Shown in pieces: positions 48,475-61,296 of a stretch of DNA of 64,000 bases (position 1 is the first letter of the stretch; every line of letters begins with the position of its first letter). This DNA is from Angiostrongylus vasorum (Eukaryota; Nematoda; Chromadorea; Rhabditida; Metastrongylidae), in contig JADANN010000186.1 in assembly GCA_018806985.1 (NCBI GenBank), positions 52,501 to 116,500 of the forward strand. The letters are read 5' to 3'. The notes beneath the pieces are model-generated. The model did not search any database. It was not told the origin of the DNA and saw only the letters and a list, made by a program, of their open reading frames with translations. Position numbers and translations under genes: made by a program.

Positions 48475-51400
48475 ATGTCCACACTAGCTGGTTTTGACGC
48501 AATTGCCAAACAAAACGTCATTTCCGGGTAAGTCTTCTATTATGTATTTGTTAAATATTCCGTTTGCAGTTTACTTTCATTGTAAGCTGATTATGATTAC
48601 TAGTACTTGTTATAGTCCCAACATCTTTGCTTTACTTTACGAGTTTGTTGTTATACCACTGAAGAGAAGAAGTGCTGAACTAAGTGTATGACTCTGAATG
48701 GGTTCTTGAGATTGTTGGGGTTCATAAGAATAGTGCACAAAGTTATAATTTTGTCTTAAAGCCTTTTTGGAGTAATCATTTATGGAGTCCGGTTATCTTT
48801 CGCTGCTAGGCATCCTTCTGTTATTTTACCAGTTTCTTTTCAGTACAAGTTTCTTTACCTTAAATAAGTCGCTGTTCATCATTAGTAGCCGTGCTTACTA
48901 TGACATGGCAATGACGATATTTGGTGGGGTCTTTAACGGCCTATGGGAGCTGAGGCTGCGGAATTTGACCGTCTAAGGAAGCTGTTTGCAGATTGACGAG
49001 TGTTCCTAAGCAATGTGTGGTTATGGATGGATCAAGATTGTTTAGTGGTAATCCGAGTCTACCCTGTACGGCCACGTTTGGATCGGGTCAGTTCGATGCT
49101 GCTCTCTTTAACCAAGCTATGCAGTTGGCTGCAACAACAGCTGCTTCTCAAGCGCCGTTTCACTCTTGTGTGCCACCAATATATAGCCCGTCACCAAGTG
49201 GTAACAACAATAGTAGAACTGCACATGGTATGATTTCTTGATCATTCATATTCTCAACGGTCTTCGTTATCGCTGTTGTTTTGTTTGTTTCCATTTAAGA
49301 CATCTAGGATGTCTGGAATCGGAAGCTAACAGCCGATTACTGAATATTAACATAATTAGGTCTCCCAATAGAGTTCCCCAGATCAATCCCGTTAACGGGT
49401 GATTGCTGATAGCAAGTATAGGTCAATAACACGACTCCGAGAGAAAGACAAAACGAAGGATTCGCAGGGTGTGGTGGTGAATTTGTTAGCCCCGGAAAGG
49501 GTAATAGTGCGTTCGTTCCTCACCGCAGACGCATGCGATTTGGAGTTTTGCAAATATCTCAGCATCTTTAGAGACATTAACATAATTTCGAAGTTGAACT
49601 GGTATTTTTTTCATACTTTTACCTTCTTATTTACACTTCAGTTAGGTTTTCCTCGGATTGTTCAGCAATATGCCGTTTTTACTATGTTGTGGGCATTGCT
49701 GAAATCTGTCTGATAAAGGATGTCTCATTTCAGATGTAACTATTTCTTCTCAAACTGACGAAGATTGTTTGTTCATTGATGATGAGGACAGCAGCATCCT
49801 GAGTAATTTGCCAAGCTCTTGTCACGATTTTGAACTCAAGGTGTGCTAGTTGTATTTGTCGTCATAGAATTACTTATTTATTCATTCTTTCTTTCTTATT
49901 GTTTACGTATTGTAGGAGTTGCACATTCGGCTTGAACGAAACCATTCTAGTCCATTGATTGGAGGACATAGTTCCCCTGCACTATCAAGTCGTTTATCAA
50001 GTAATTGTCCTTCAACCGAGCCACCTACTGATCCTGCAGAGCCTGAAGATCTGGAGGTAATTCTGTGTTGCGATCTTTTGCATAAATATCGTTGGCATTA
50101 GTGATATATGACAATATATGGTGCACAGTTCTGTATGGTATGTTCTACTACATCCGCTAAATCGATCTAATCCATTTATCTGTTCTGTGATACAAGCATA
50201 CAAACACTGGGTTCGTTGCATTATCCTGTGGAATTGGTGATTTAGCAACAAATCTCACGAAAAATAAAGCAGCGCTATCCACTGGACGCTTCTGTGTACG
50301 CTGCGTTTCAAGTTTCAACACCGACTTACTTGGATACTCGGACGGCCTGTCCTTACTAGTTGTGCGGGTCCAAGCATAATCTACATTTTTCGGAGTTTTG
50401 CTGGTTTAGCCAATGTTTCCTTGGGCTCCCGAGGTTAGCTCTAGCCAAAGTCTGTCTGCCCCCAAGCAGTCGCCGCCATTGTGGATCAGAGGAAGATTTG
50501 CCAGTATGCGACTAGTTTGATAGCAGGACGATAGTGGATCCTGGGACTGATTTACTTTTAGCTGCGCTTCCTGGTGGAAACGCTGGGCTTCTCATCTTGG
50601 GAGATTGCCGAGGGATGAATCCCCATGCCGTACATCGCAGCCCAACACCCAGGCACATTTCCCACCCACGGTAAGGCGGTAAACCGTTGGCAGGTCAACA
50701 CTGACTATAATGAGAAAATCTCATCACCGATAAGTGTAGCACCTTATGAGTTCATTGAGAGCTTTTGTGTTTTTTCTCTTCCATTGTAAAGCAGAATGAA
50801 GTTTTAATTCCAGCGGTGGCACAGCTAGGTTCATTTTGAGAAAAAAGAAACTCGTTGACTTCATACCCAGATAACCACGTTTTACTCATTTGATTTGAAA
50901 TTACACTTTTGTTTAGCACGATCTATTCCCCGTTGCAGGTTCAATTCATCAATGAATGTTTCGAAGAACAGCAAAGACAGTCGCAGTTGTATCAAAGCGG
51001 TGACTTAAAAAGCCTATTCTATCACGGAAGCTCTGAACTGGACTCATCCGAGGTTTTAATTAGCGAAAACTTATGGGAATTATTGCATGTGTTGTAATGC
51101 ATCGATAGAAAATCAACGAAATCTTTCTTGCTTAGAGATGTAATTTGTTTCCTGTTGAACCATTCTGAGCCACAAATCTCCTGATGTGGAATGAATGGAA
51201 GTCTGTAACGAGAGTTCGAGCTGTTTGTTCTAACTTATTGCTTACAGGTAACGAACCGGTCGGTTGCTGATAATAGCGTGCACTCGTCACTAGAACGTCC
51301 CGAACGCTTGCCTTACGCGAAAAAACTGAGGTCTCATGAAATGTTGGTCAGCACACATTACGACTGTTGCCCGCTTACACCTGCATCGTTCTTGAACATC

Positions 51401-54400
51401 AACGAGAATTTTGAATCTGTAATAAATCCGCAGCCTAAAGCTCTTATTGTGAGTCGGACCAGAGAGGAGCAGAAGGCGTCTGCAAGTCGAAGAAGAGTAT
51501 CGGAACCATTGGCGCAAAAGCCTACACTGTTTTGGAGCTCAAGTAACTTATAAATATTCGGAAAACATCGGCTTATCAATTGCTAGGTAGCGCTGAACTT
51601 ACTGCGTGCAATCATACAAGGGCGGTGACATTGCATATCACTAATGACTGAGCGTCAGTCACGAGGGAGCCGTCGTAACTAGTGATTAAATAAAGGGATA
51701 TGTAATGCTTAACCTACCTTGATGGGATGTAGACGCGTGGGAACATTCTTGCTGGTTAAACCGTTAGTTGGCCTAGTTTGTTGAGGTTACTAAGCTGCGG
51801 TGATCTTTGCTCATCGTCACACATAGTCGCCTTGTTCCTTGAAGGTTTCTAACACATTGTTTACATCATCTTCTACGGAAGAAGCATATTAACTGAGTTT
51901 TCAATTCGTCAGCGAATTATTTTTACTTATTTGAATTGCTGAACCCACAGTAGAAATTTCTTTGTGTCGCGCATTCTTACATCTGGGAGTTTTTTAAATC
52001 TTGAGATATCCACATTACTAAATTGATGTTCTTGAATATTGGTATGGGCTTAATTTATGGGACTTCTCATTGTACACACGTTTTGAATGTTGATGAAACG
52101 TAGCTGTAATTTGAATTAGCAATGGGTGATATGTCAGGAATAAGTAAAAGTGTGGCGACTTTAGGCGTGTTGTCTTAGCAATACTTTTAGCTAGGTGTCG
52201 TGGGGTATCATTGGGAAGCTAAATTACTTGGGTTCATCCTTTCATTGGATAAAGACTACTTTTTGGAAATTTTCGGAAGCCGACTGTTAGTAAAGAAAAG
52301 CCTCCGCTAGTGAATTGCTCTATTTGTTTTACATAATGCATTTTGTTAAGATAAGCATCTGATATGGAGATTATCTTCAGTGATTGTCTTTTTCCAGGTT
52401 TGCGAGCTGATAGTTCAGGACTTGGTAGTGGAAACTTGTTCGAAAGTAGTAGCAGCTTCGTTGATAGGAGTAAGTAACAAGACTTCATCGGTTGTTTTGT
52501 TCGTATGACAATTTCCATCCGTTTTGTTATTTGCTCTTCTGAGAATTGCCTTTTTAAGAGGCAGCGCCAATGTCTAAGCGTGTATCTCTGGAATCGTCTC
52601 GTTGTGAAGACGAAACTGAAGCATTAGCAAGAGGAGTCATTGAAAGCTTATTTTCCGGAATGGCTATTACACCTCTTACACCAGAATCTGAACTGACGGT
52701 TGGGACACAACACTTCTGATGTTTTCGAAAGTTCTTCTAAATTTGATAATTTCCATAATTGGTAAAGGGAAAACGCAGTTCTTAACACAAATACTGTTGG
52801 TCATTTTTCACTGCTAAGTATCAGGGGAAGGTAATAATTGGAGAAGTACTGAGTAAGGTTATGTATATTTCAGGTGCATTCGAGTCCTATATTGAAGCCT
52901 AAAGAGAATAAGGTAGTACGTCGTTTGTTCATGGACAACGCAACTGACTGCAATGCTGTAGAAAACCTTCCAAAAGACGATAAACGTTCTGATGCTAACA
53001 AAGCAGCATTCGTAGTTGAACCCATTGACCCTTCTTGCTTGCCTGCTCGACCTCCAAAGAGTGGCATGGGTCAAGCTATATGTGAGGAAGACGCTTCACA
53101 GAATGAAAGTCTTGTTGTTGTAGACGATGTGGAAGACGATTCTTGGGAAAATCTTGATGATACGAAACTCGAAGAGCAGATGAATGCACTAAAGCGTGCA
53201 GCAGCTTCAAGACGTCCCATGAATAATTTCTCTTTACCTGTAGCAACGCAGTCATCATGGGAACCACATCGTGAGTTATAATAGATTGGAATTGCAGTAA
53301 TGGTAATTTTGGTTTAAGTGTGCACTACTTTCATATCGTGTTATTTTCTGCAGTTTTGCCCCATGTTCTCGAAGCGTATGACGTGCCGGAATACGTGCTT
53401 GCTGACGACGTCGTTAACGCACTAGCAACTACAGATTTTGGTAGTGCGACGGTGAAGTGGCTGGAACGTAAAATGGTGTTCGTTGTGTTTGAGAGTGAAC
53501 GCCAAGCGCGTGATGCTTTGGTATTCCACAAACACCAGTGGTTGCGATTACGACCGCTGTCAAAATCTCCAGTACGTGTTCAAGAAAAAGCCCTAGCAAT
53601 TCAGGCTCAGCTGAGACCCACGAGGTGGATGATTTGCACCTTCGGCTGCATGTTGACATTTTCTGTGTTTTCATCTCATGTTCGTCTGTATCTTTATCAG
53701 ATCGTGTCGTCCTAAGACCAATGTCGGTATCGCTCGCCGAATGGTGGAAAGTACCTTAGGAATGCGTTCCTCGGTTAGCATGGAACAGCGGGAGGTGGAA
53801 AACAAGCAGTTAGCTAATGCCAAAGGTATACAAACAAGCTTCTGCATATGTTTTTTGTTCTTGACAACAAGCGAGAAAGCATCAAAATAGCAATTAAAAC
53901 TAATAATTGAAATCTACCCTGTTGAATTCCTTGGAAATGTGGTAGCATAAAAACTATAGGGCTATAAGCTATAGAAAACTAACCGAGAGAAAGGCGAAAC
54001 GGGTGTCCCGCATGGTGTCGTGGTGAACGCGTTAGCCCCTGAAAGGATAATAACGCGATTCGTTCCCACCGCAGACACCTGCGGTCCGAAGCTTTGCACA
54101 TGTGTCAACATCATTACGGTTCTGTTTCACATAATACCATACCATGAAGAGTAGTAATTGGCAGTAAATAAGAAAGCTAACATTGTGATTTCGACTACAG
54201 CCTCAATTTCACTGGGTTCAAGTAAAAAGTTAACATTACGGTGGCAAATTTTGTGCTTACTCAGTAAGTGCTTGTTTGGTCGTAGCTGGTTAAACTGCAC
54301 GACGTAGTAGTTCGTAGTCGTGCGAGTCTTTTTTTTTTTTTGAATTAGTATTTGTTGTCCTCCCAGCAGTTTACCGCCTCATCGTGGCTGGGAGGTGTTC

Positions 54401-55212
54401 CTGGGTGTTAGGCTGCGCTGTATAGTGGGGGGATTCATCCCCTGGCGGAGTATCCCAAGCTGAGGAGTCCGCCGTTTCTATCAGGGAGCCAAGCTAAGGG
54501 TGAACTAATACCAGGCCCTGTCACCCTTTGATCCACAAGGACGGTGACTGGCTGTGGTGGTGACGACGTGGAGCAGACTGGCCGGCTGACCTCGGGACTC
54601 CAGGGAAACACAGTGGCCAAACCAGCAAAACGCCGAAAATGGAGTTTGTTCTGAGGCCACACAATCAGTGAGGACGGAGCGTCTAAGTATCAAAATATTT
54701 GTTGCTACGCCAACGTAACTAACATGTGTTTTCCGTGAGCAGAGAACCACATATATTTTGTGTCGTTCTCAATGAAATATCTTTGCCATGAAACGTGTCA
54801 CCTTCAGATTTTGTTCTTCCTATTCTATAATTGGTGTAGCTCTATAAACTTGTTTTCTGCTTCACTGCTACTCTTCGAAAATGTTTAAAAAAAAAGTACA
54901 GCTATGAACGAAGGATCTCGTTGTAATGTTTGTAAATGTTTATTACTGTTTTTGGTTCATTTAAAAGATTTAAAATTACACGTTTTCACTAACATATGGA
55001 ACACGCAATAGTTCTAAGATTATTTTGTTAATGACTGCGTTTTTTCATCACGATAGGTCCGTTTATCCTTTACAACTTTAACAGTTCGTTACGATCTAAG
55101 TTATGCAGGTTTTTAAATCTGTTTTACATTTTCATGTTTTTTTTCTTTCCAAATCGCCAGGTTTGTTCTATTTTTAGCTGCGAAGAAGAATTATGTTCGT
55201 TGGGACGACTGA
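48475..55212 (+). CDS. R3HCC1/R3HCC1L-like protein with C-terminal RRM-like domain (661 aa)
   Basis: Twelve exons join without a frame break: 48475-48527, 48992-49227, 49734-49840, 49916-50056, 50939-51052, 51248-51542, 52398-52469, 52559-52698, 52874-53270, 53354-53624, 53701-53825, 55178-55212. The total is 1986 nt including TGA. Residues 1 to about 515 are low-complexity, Ser/Pro/acidic and probably disordered, with no R3H motif seen. Residues about 519-640 match the conserved C-terminal unit of R3HCC1L: an RRM-like fold opening PHVLEAYD, then a segment RARDALV-like, LRPLS, and the ARRMVESTLG helix. The tail is basic (AAKKNYVRWDD). The family is assigned to exon-junction-complex/RNA-related roles in animals; function here is inferred. 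An acceptor TTTCAG ends at 48466, eight bases before ATG, which suits spliced-leader addition. Introns 4 and 11 carry repeats. A later acceptor at 56195 was considered for the last exon but gives a less family-like tail. Confidence 0.8.
49365..49585 (+). repeat. Family D copy in intron 2 of the R3HCC1L-like gene
   Basis: Plus copy with CCCCAGATCAATCCCG, GGGTGTGGTGGTGAA, CCCGGAAAGGGTAATA, a B-box-like GCGTTCGTTCC and GCAAATATCTCAGCATC. Confidence 0.65.
50327..50694 (-). mobile_element. SINE-A copy 6 in intron 4 of the R3HCC1L-like gene
   Basis: Flanked by TCAACACCGACT (50315-50326) and TCAACACTGACT (50695-50706), one mismatch. Antisense to the host gene. Confidence 0.82.
53975..54240 (+). repeat. 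Family D copy in intron 11 of the R3HCC1L-like gene
   Basis: Plus copy with CGCATGGTGTCGTGGTG, CGATTCGTTCCCACC, GACACCTGCGGTCCG and the terminal stretch GTGATTTCGACTACAGCC. Confidence 0.65.
54358..54695 (+). mobile_element. SINE-A copy 7 in intron 11 of the R3HCC1L-like gene
   Basis: Flanked by TATTTGTTG at 54349-54357 and 54696-54704. A run of T lies just upstream at 54330. Shorter than the other copies through internal deletions. Confidence 0.8.
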
Positions 55213-57084
55213 ACTATCTTCATAACTTTTTCATGGGAACAGTGTTTACTTTGCGCACCATCATTTTATCCTAGAAGTTAAAAAAATTGACGATAAGGTG
55301 AAAAAGTTCACAAAAAAAAAGAAGCGATCGTTTTAATTGTATAGTTTCCGTACCACGTTAACATTATTACTCGGCTTGAAAATTCTGTGAAGTAGTATTG
55401 ATGTTAACTCGTATGCTCCACTATTTTTCTTGGTGATCTTAGCAACAATTTGAGTATTATGCTCATAACCTCCTTAGCTCAATTTTGAAAGTTCTTTTTT
55501 TGACATTAGTCGTGTTCCACATCTCTTTAACACAACTTTAGTTTTTTTCCTTTTTACCTAACTATAATATCCACTAACATTTTCTTCATCTTTGGGCGTT
55601 CTTACACCTACATCACGCTTGAGTGGGAAGCTGATGACAAATAGTTTCTCGATTTCCAGCTAGCCCCAGTTTCTAGACTATATTTTCTTGCGGTGTTTCT
55701 TTGATAATGGCGTTCATGGTTACGTCATTTGCTGTTCTTTTTTTCCTTCTTGATAACTACTTTATAAAGGGGAGCTTCCTTCAAAACCATCTTCTAGAGT
55801 TGTCTTCTGCAAACGTTTTAACGGTTAAGTTTGTGAGGATACAACTCGTTTACATTCGTATCCGTTTTAAGAACAAATAAGATCGAGTTTGAACGTGAAG
55901 TTTGATCGCATTGTTATTTAAACTATTTCGTCTCGTCCTAGTTGTTTTTAACCCTTATTCGAATCCATACTGGCCTTTTTTTAAAATATTTTTGTTATAT
56001 GATGTATAGGATGTTGTAGACGTCCTTTAAGACTTCCTAAAACCTGTCGTGCAGTTAGTTTTATGATACACTATATCATTGTAGAGAAATCTACAATGTT
56101 TTTTGATTCTTCGAGTATATTGTTAATATACGGAAGCGAAACGTTATTTTCTTTGGTCTTAATGAATTTTCTTCTTTGTGTTGTTGTGTATATAGGAAAT
56201 ACAAAGCCGCACATGCAAGAAAGTTAAGGTGAAGCGGCGTCGTGGTTACATTGCAGGTAAGATGACATCCACTTAGTGAACAGACATTAGAGAGCTACAT
56301 GTTGCTCGGTTTTAGAACGTATGCACACAAAAGTCCATTAACTGGAGAGGCTTTGGTAGTTCTAGATACATTGCTTGTTACATTGATATCACCTGGAGTC
56401 ATCTCGGAGCTCAAAGCTGAGGTCTTATGTGGTTTTCACTTGCCAGGAAATTAGTAGAGTAACTACATTTTGATATAGTGGAGGTAGTATATGGGAGTTT
56501 GCGAATGCGTAAATAAGTGTGTATAACAGTTCTCACTTGAAGAGACATTCACCGATCAACGAAATAAGACTGGGAAGGGAGTTTTTACTCCTCTGAAAGC
56601 AATAATTTCTAAATCGAAGTGTCTGCTGGCGGGTGGGGAGAGTTACGAAAGACATTGGGAGTTATGATAGTACATAGCTTTGTTGTCTGCAATTCTGTCT
56701 GAAAGTTTCTAGTCCATCACAACAAAGAAACCTCTAGTGATGTTCGATTCAAAGGAAATAAATATTACTTGTGCATAGTGCTTAAACGAGAAGTGGAGTA
56801 TGGAAGTTTCATCAGAATCTTTCCGAGATGCTAAGGTCTTGGACGTTACTCAATTACCTTTTTTGCACTTAAGAAGGTTTCATTCCGTTGATGGAAACAT
56901 CTATTCATAAGCCACCAAAAATGGTCGCGAAATTAATATCATGACATTTGGAACTAGAATTCTAATTTCGAGCTTTTGCTAAGGTTACACTTCTAGATAT
57001 TACTCATTTATACGACATGCCTTCATATACATTTTCCCTATCTGTGCGTTTCTTTCACTTGTTTTCGTGTGTTCCATTCGTCAC
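55213..57084. other. 3' flank of the R3HCC1L-like gene
   Basis: AT- and T-rich. No AATAAA close to the stop was seen. A splice-like TATATAG at 56195 and another CAG at 56253 are unused in the preferred model. Confidence 0.5.
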
Positions 57085-57190
57085 CTAGGAAGATTTTTGC
57101 GTTTTGCTCATGAATCTAGTTGCTACTCGAGGGTTTCTGTCTTCATTCCGAATATCGTTGAATGCTGATTGGATAGATTCTCCACGTCAT
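57085..57190 (-). mobile_element. SINE-B fragment
   Basis: Only the block around GAATATCGTTGAATGCTG and AGATTCTCC survives, in reverse orientation, just before SINE-A copy 8. Confidence 0.45.
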
Positions 57191-57251
57191 CTTAATATTA
57201 CCTTGTTTTCGCCGAGCTTAACCAACTACCGTGCGTGTAATGATGCACATA

Positions 57252-57600
57252 CTCACTTACTTGATACTTGAACAGCCCGTCGTCACAGGTTGTGCGGACC
57301 CTAGCATATTCTCCACTTTTTGGAGGTTTACTGGCTAAGCCATTGTGGTTCTCTAGAATCCCAAGGTCAGCCGGCCAGTCTGCTCCAGGCCATCACCACC
57401 ACAGGCAGTCGCTGTCCTTGTGGATCAGAGGGCGACAGGTTCTGGTATTGGTTCACTCTTAGCTAGGCTTCCTCATGGAAACGTCGGACTCTTTCTCAGC
57501 TTAGAAAACCCTGCCGGGGATGAATCCCCCCGCTGTACATCGCAGCCCACACACCCATGAACACCTCCCAGCCGTGATGAGGCGGTAAACCGTCGGGAGA
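57252..57600 (-). mobile_element. SINE-A copy 8, perfect target duplication
   Basis: Flanked by identical AATGATGCACATA at 57239-57251 and 57601-57613. Part of the middle is deleted relative to copy 1. Confidence 0.85.
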
Positions 57601-57613
57601 AATGATGCACATA

Positions 57614-59384
57614 GTCTCTAAGAATCAAGCATCCACGTCCATTATTTTCAAGTAAAAACTATGAATACGACGTGAAAATCACGAGCAGTACTGATCCTAG
57701 GCTTCGAGATGTGATATTGTCCATAGCACTGCCTATAATGAGGAAGTATTAGTTCGTCCATATGTACAGTTAGCTTATTCGATCCATTCTATTTAGCTAG
57801 GATTTCCACGTTGTACGGATCGGTTTGATTTTTCCTGTTGAATTGATTTTCTTCCAGTTTTTTAGTTTTACTGGTACAACTGCAACACATTGGTTAACAT
57901 GTATAAGATCTTGTCTGTAGTGCAAAACATTGAGCATCATCTGTGCTGCGCGTCTAGAACGGATTATCCTGGACTATGTATCTCATCCTGTTTTGTGGAA
58001 ATGATAAAGTAAGCTAGCTGTTGCATATAACTGTGGACATAGAGTCGGAGTACTTTATGAAATTTTGGCTATTCTTTCTAGCTCGGTTACTTGTTGCTGT
58101 TATTATTTTATATTTAAGTAGTTATTTCGTCGCATACTTATAAGTAGAAGAATTTTTTAGTGATAGCAGGTTGTAATGATGCCACTGAGCTTCTTGACTG
58201 GTGCTCTTCATGCCGTAGTAGTTAATGAATGGCTATTTTAGAGTAATAGAATTCCTTACAACCGAGAGAAGAAATTGATTAAAAATTCCCGTTAAGAAAA
58301 TTTATAAGGAAAAAAGGAGACACGATACATTTTTATGAGTCGTTTTTTTTAACCATAGGTCATACAGTATTTGTTTGAAAAGACAGTTATAAATCAAAGC
58401 AGAATGACTTCAATTTTTTCCTAAAGCTTTACAATGAAATGATGAGGTCGCTGACGGTTCCATTCCTCGTTCTCATGGTTACGCATCTAAGGTGCGTCCT
58501 CGCATCTGGATGGGATATTAGTGGATATATAGCTTGTCCTTCAATATTTTTAGGATCATTTTTTGCAAAACTGCTGTGACGATGGACGATTTCATAGAAT
58601 TCTATCTTTCTAGGATCTATTTTTGTTGGAAAAAAAGATGGCTAGCAATAAAATAGAACTGCCATTAACTAGAGAAATACAAGAGTTATAGCATAAGACA
58701 AAAAAAAGTCAACAAAACTACTGTAGATTCTTCAGAAGCGTGAAACGAATTATATGAGGTTGCTTTTACGGTTTACATAAACAGTTGATTGTTTGTTATT
58801 CGACAAAATGATCTAAAACCTAAATTAAATTTAATGATCTGAATTAGATGCTCTCGCTTCTATCAAGAAATCGGTGGTTAAACGTGGAAACAAGTGTAGT
58901 TGGGTACTATGGAATCTCCATTGAGTAAAGAATCCAAATAGTGGGAATCTTTTAAGTATCCTGCAGACAATATTAGTTGTAATGGAATCTCTTCGGTGTT
59001 AACTAACAAATAGTTTGAATCTTCTTTCATAACTTATTCCATATCTATTTTGGTTAGAATGAGAACAACAAGTGTGCGTGAATTTGTAAGAGTTTATCGC
59101 TAAACATGAAATAACATCATTATAATTCTTTTTGGTAGAGGAAACACCCATAATATATTACTTCTTTAAGGTTAGGGTTTAAGGTGAAAAGATGATTTAA
59201 AGGACAGAAAGACATTCGAGTAGGAATTTCGCTAGATGGTAATGGATTTTTGATGCTCACTCGCTGTTTGAAAAAGCCACAAAGAAATAGTTAACAGTTA
59301 TGCAGACCACAATCGGTGATAACGCATGTTTAGCCCGTTTAGTCTTCATTAATTCCTTCAGTTTTTCCTTTTTTACATGACCCG
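57614..59384. other. No gene recognised
   Basis: AT-rich sequence with short frames only. Confidence 0.6.
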
Positions 59385-59470
59385 TCAAGCAATCTCCTGT
59401 GCGACTCTTAGGAAGGACTTCTTGCATTCGATTCATTTCCTTGCATTCAAATTCTGCTTCTATTTCATAG
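59385..59470 (-). mobile_element. SINE-B 3' end relic inside a 73-codon open frame
   Basis: The minus strand has AATCGAATGCAAGAAGT and GACGGGTCATGTAAA in the order and spacing of the SINE-B 3' end. The surrounding minus-strand frame 59257-59478 is therefore probably repeat-derived. Confidence 0.45.
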
Positions 59471-60183
59471 CTTTTCATTCCTAAGTTTTTTTCATCAAAT
59501 CACTCTTATCTCAAACCAAATATATTGCAGTTTGTCTTGCCGTTCGATAAGTGGTCTAATCATGTATATGCTGTTTCGTCGGTCGTCCATCTGCGTTCTT
59601 GGGATGATCGAGGTTGACTACTGTGCCTTCAAATAAACAGTTTAGCAGAAAATCGGCTGCATTAGGATGACATGATGGAACAAGATTGAAACTCTAGCAA
59701 TCCCCTAACTGTACCAGTTTAATGATTCCTTCTTAAAGAGAAGACAGATGAGACATTCTAGCTACTCAACACTTGCCATTTCCTTCAAGACAACCTCTCT
59801 ATTCCACAGTTACTCCCAAATGCCGTTAATGAATAATTCGTAAAGGTATAGCGATTCTGTGGACCGAAGGAAAATCTCTTTGCACTCCACACTATGTCGG
59901 ATGTCATCGAAGTTGGTGTCGTTTTAAGGCATGACATTGCCGTAACATTCACCTTTTACTTCGTCATAATCATTTTCATTATCATCGTGCCTATTTTTCC
60001 ACTTACCTTCCTCTACTCTTTCTAACGGAGAGCAAAGGAAGTTCCACTTTATCTTTCTAGTGATCTTCATCAACAGAATGGAGGTTTTATTGCTCAACCA
60101 AGCAAATTTTTCTTCCAAAAAATTTGATTTTCAATATGGACTTGGGGTGAAATTAGCTGAAAAAGGGAAAAAAGTTAAAAAAT
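59471..60183. other. No gene placed
   Basis: A minus frame ending at a strong GAGGAAG|GTAAGTGG donor (about 60014) could be an exon, but an in-frame stop lies just upstream and the acceptor is unclear. Confidence 0.35.
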
Positions 60184-60212
60184 ATAGGAACTATTCCCCA
60201 AATAGTTCCTAT
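60184..60212. repeat. Perfect 12-bp inverted repeat
   Basis: ATAGGAACTATT (60184-60195), a five-base loop CCCCA, then AATAGTTCCTAT (60201-60212). The stem is perfect. Isolated, with no linked gene feature. Confidence 0.85.
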
Positions 60213-60259
60213 TTTCTTTAATAACGTATATTTCCTGTTCACTTATAATCACCTTAAAC

Positions 60260-60479
60260 CTATCTTTGCATCTTCTCTAAATTGTCTCTTAGCGACCATC
60301 TCATGCAGTTGACTCGCAGCTGGCTTGAAAGGGATTCTGTAACTTCTTTGCATAAATCGCTCTTCTTTGTCCGACAGTTCGGACAGTGAGTGAGCAGCTG
60401 TCAGCTGCAAGTACTTTCCAACATCTGCCGTTCCAAGGAACTTTCCGTACAAGCAGCTGCGCCCTTTCACATGTACTTT
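60260..60479 (-). CDS. Unassigned internal exon on the minus strand
   Basis: The exon is bounded by an ATACAG acceptor and an ATAG|GTTTAAG donor and is open throughout in one frame (73 codons plus one base). Third-position choice is GC-leaning (CTG, AAG, GAC), unlike surrounding noncoding DNA. The peptide opens KVHVKGRSCLYG, continues TADVGKYLQL and RSYRIPFKPA, and ends near REDAKI. I do not recognise the family. A second candidate at 61713-61853 could belong to the same gene, but phases do not match directly. No start or stop exon was found, so the gene is partial or decayed. Confidence 0.45.
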
Positions 60480-61296
60480 CTGTATAAGTTATTGTATGGT
60501 CTTCACGAACTTTCTGTGGATGTAACTCTATCAGATTATACTAGTTGAGAAGCTTTAAGAACCTCTCTCTAGGCGTTGTCTCTAGTTCCCTCTGGCAAGC
60601 TCCACCCATTACTAAAGGAATATAGGCAGCCCATCAGTTAGCTTTCCGAGTGTTCGTAGTATTCGTCCAGTGTTCATCCAGTTCATTCACCTCGTCCATA
60701 TACTTCGTTCTACTGTTATTGTTGTTATTGCTACTACAGTCATAAAAGTTGTAACGCACTGTCTCAAGGCGTTCGACTCAACGACTTACAGACAAAAGAC
60801 CTGCGTGGCAGCTACAAGAACTAATATTGCCAACGACTTGGTATTCATATAAAGTTGTGAGTTCAAAGCCACAACAAAAATGAATATATGCCCTTAAAGG
60901 GATTGAGAAAAATCTCTTCTGTAATGGCACCTTAAACGTAACTCGAGACATCCAGCTATTAAAAGATTATCAGCAATTATCGGATAATCAGCTCCTTCCA
61001 TTTTGTGACGCACGTGGAGTAAACTTCGAATGGTTTTGATGAGTTTCGATTACAGGCGAACACAAGAAATGTCAAAAAAAAATCATTAGATCTTGCAAAA
61101 CATTTGCATATACTGGATGCGGTGTGATTGATTGAGTGATCATGATAAGGCATAGTAAGTAGTACCTGATATATCCCTAGGTTGACAGAGGAAATTCTTT
61201 TCCATAACTCTATGATGTTGTCAATCTCATAAGTCGTCTAGTTATTGGCAATTAGCGTCTATTGTCGAAAAACCCCGCATAGCTGTTTGCTGTAAC

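Noticed and set aside
56191..56257. Alternative last exons of the R3HCC1L-like gene
   Set aside because: They join in phase but give short tails unlike the family's. The exon at 55178 is closer and gives a basic tail ending YVRWDD.
59257..59478. 73-codon minus frame rich in Lys and Glu
   Set aside because: It overlaps a SINE-B 3' end relic in the same order and spacing, so it is probably repeat-derived.
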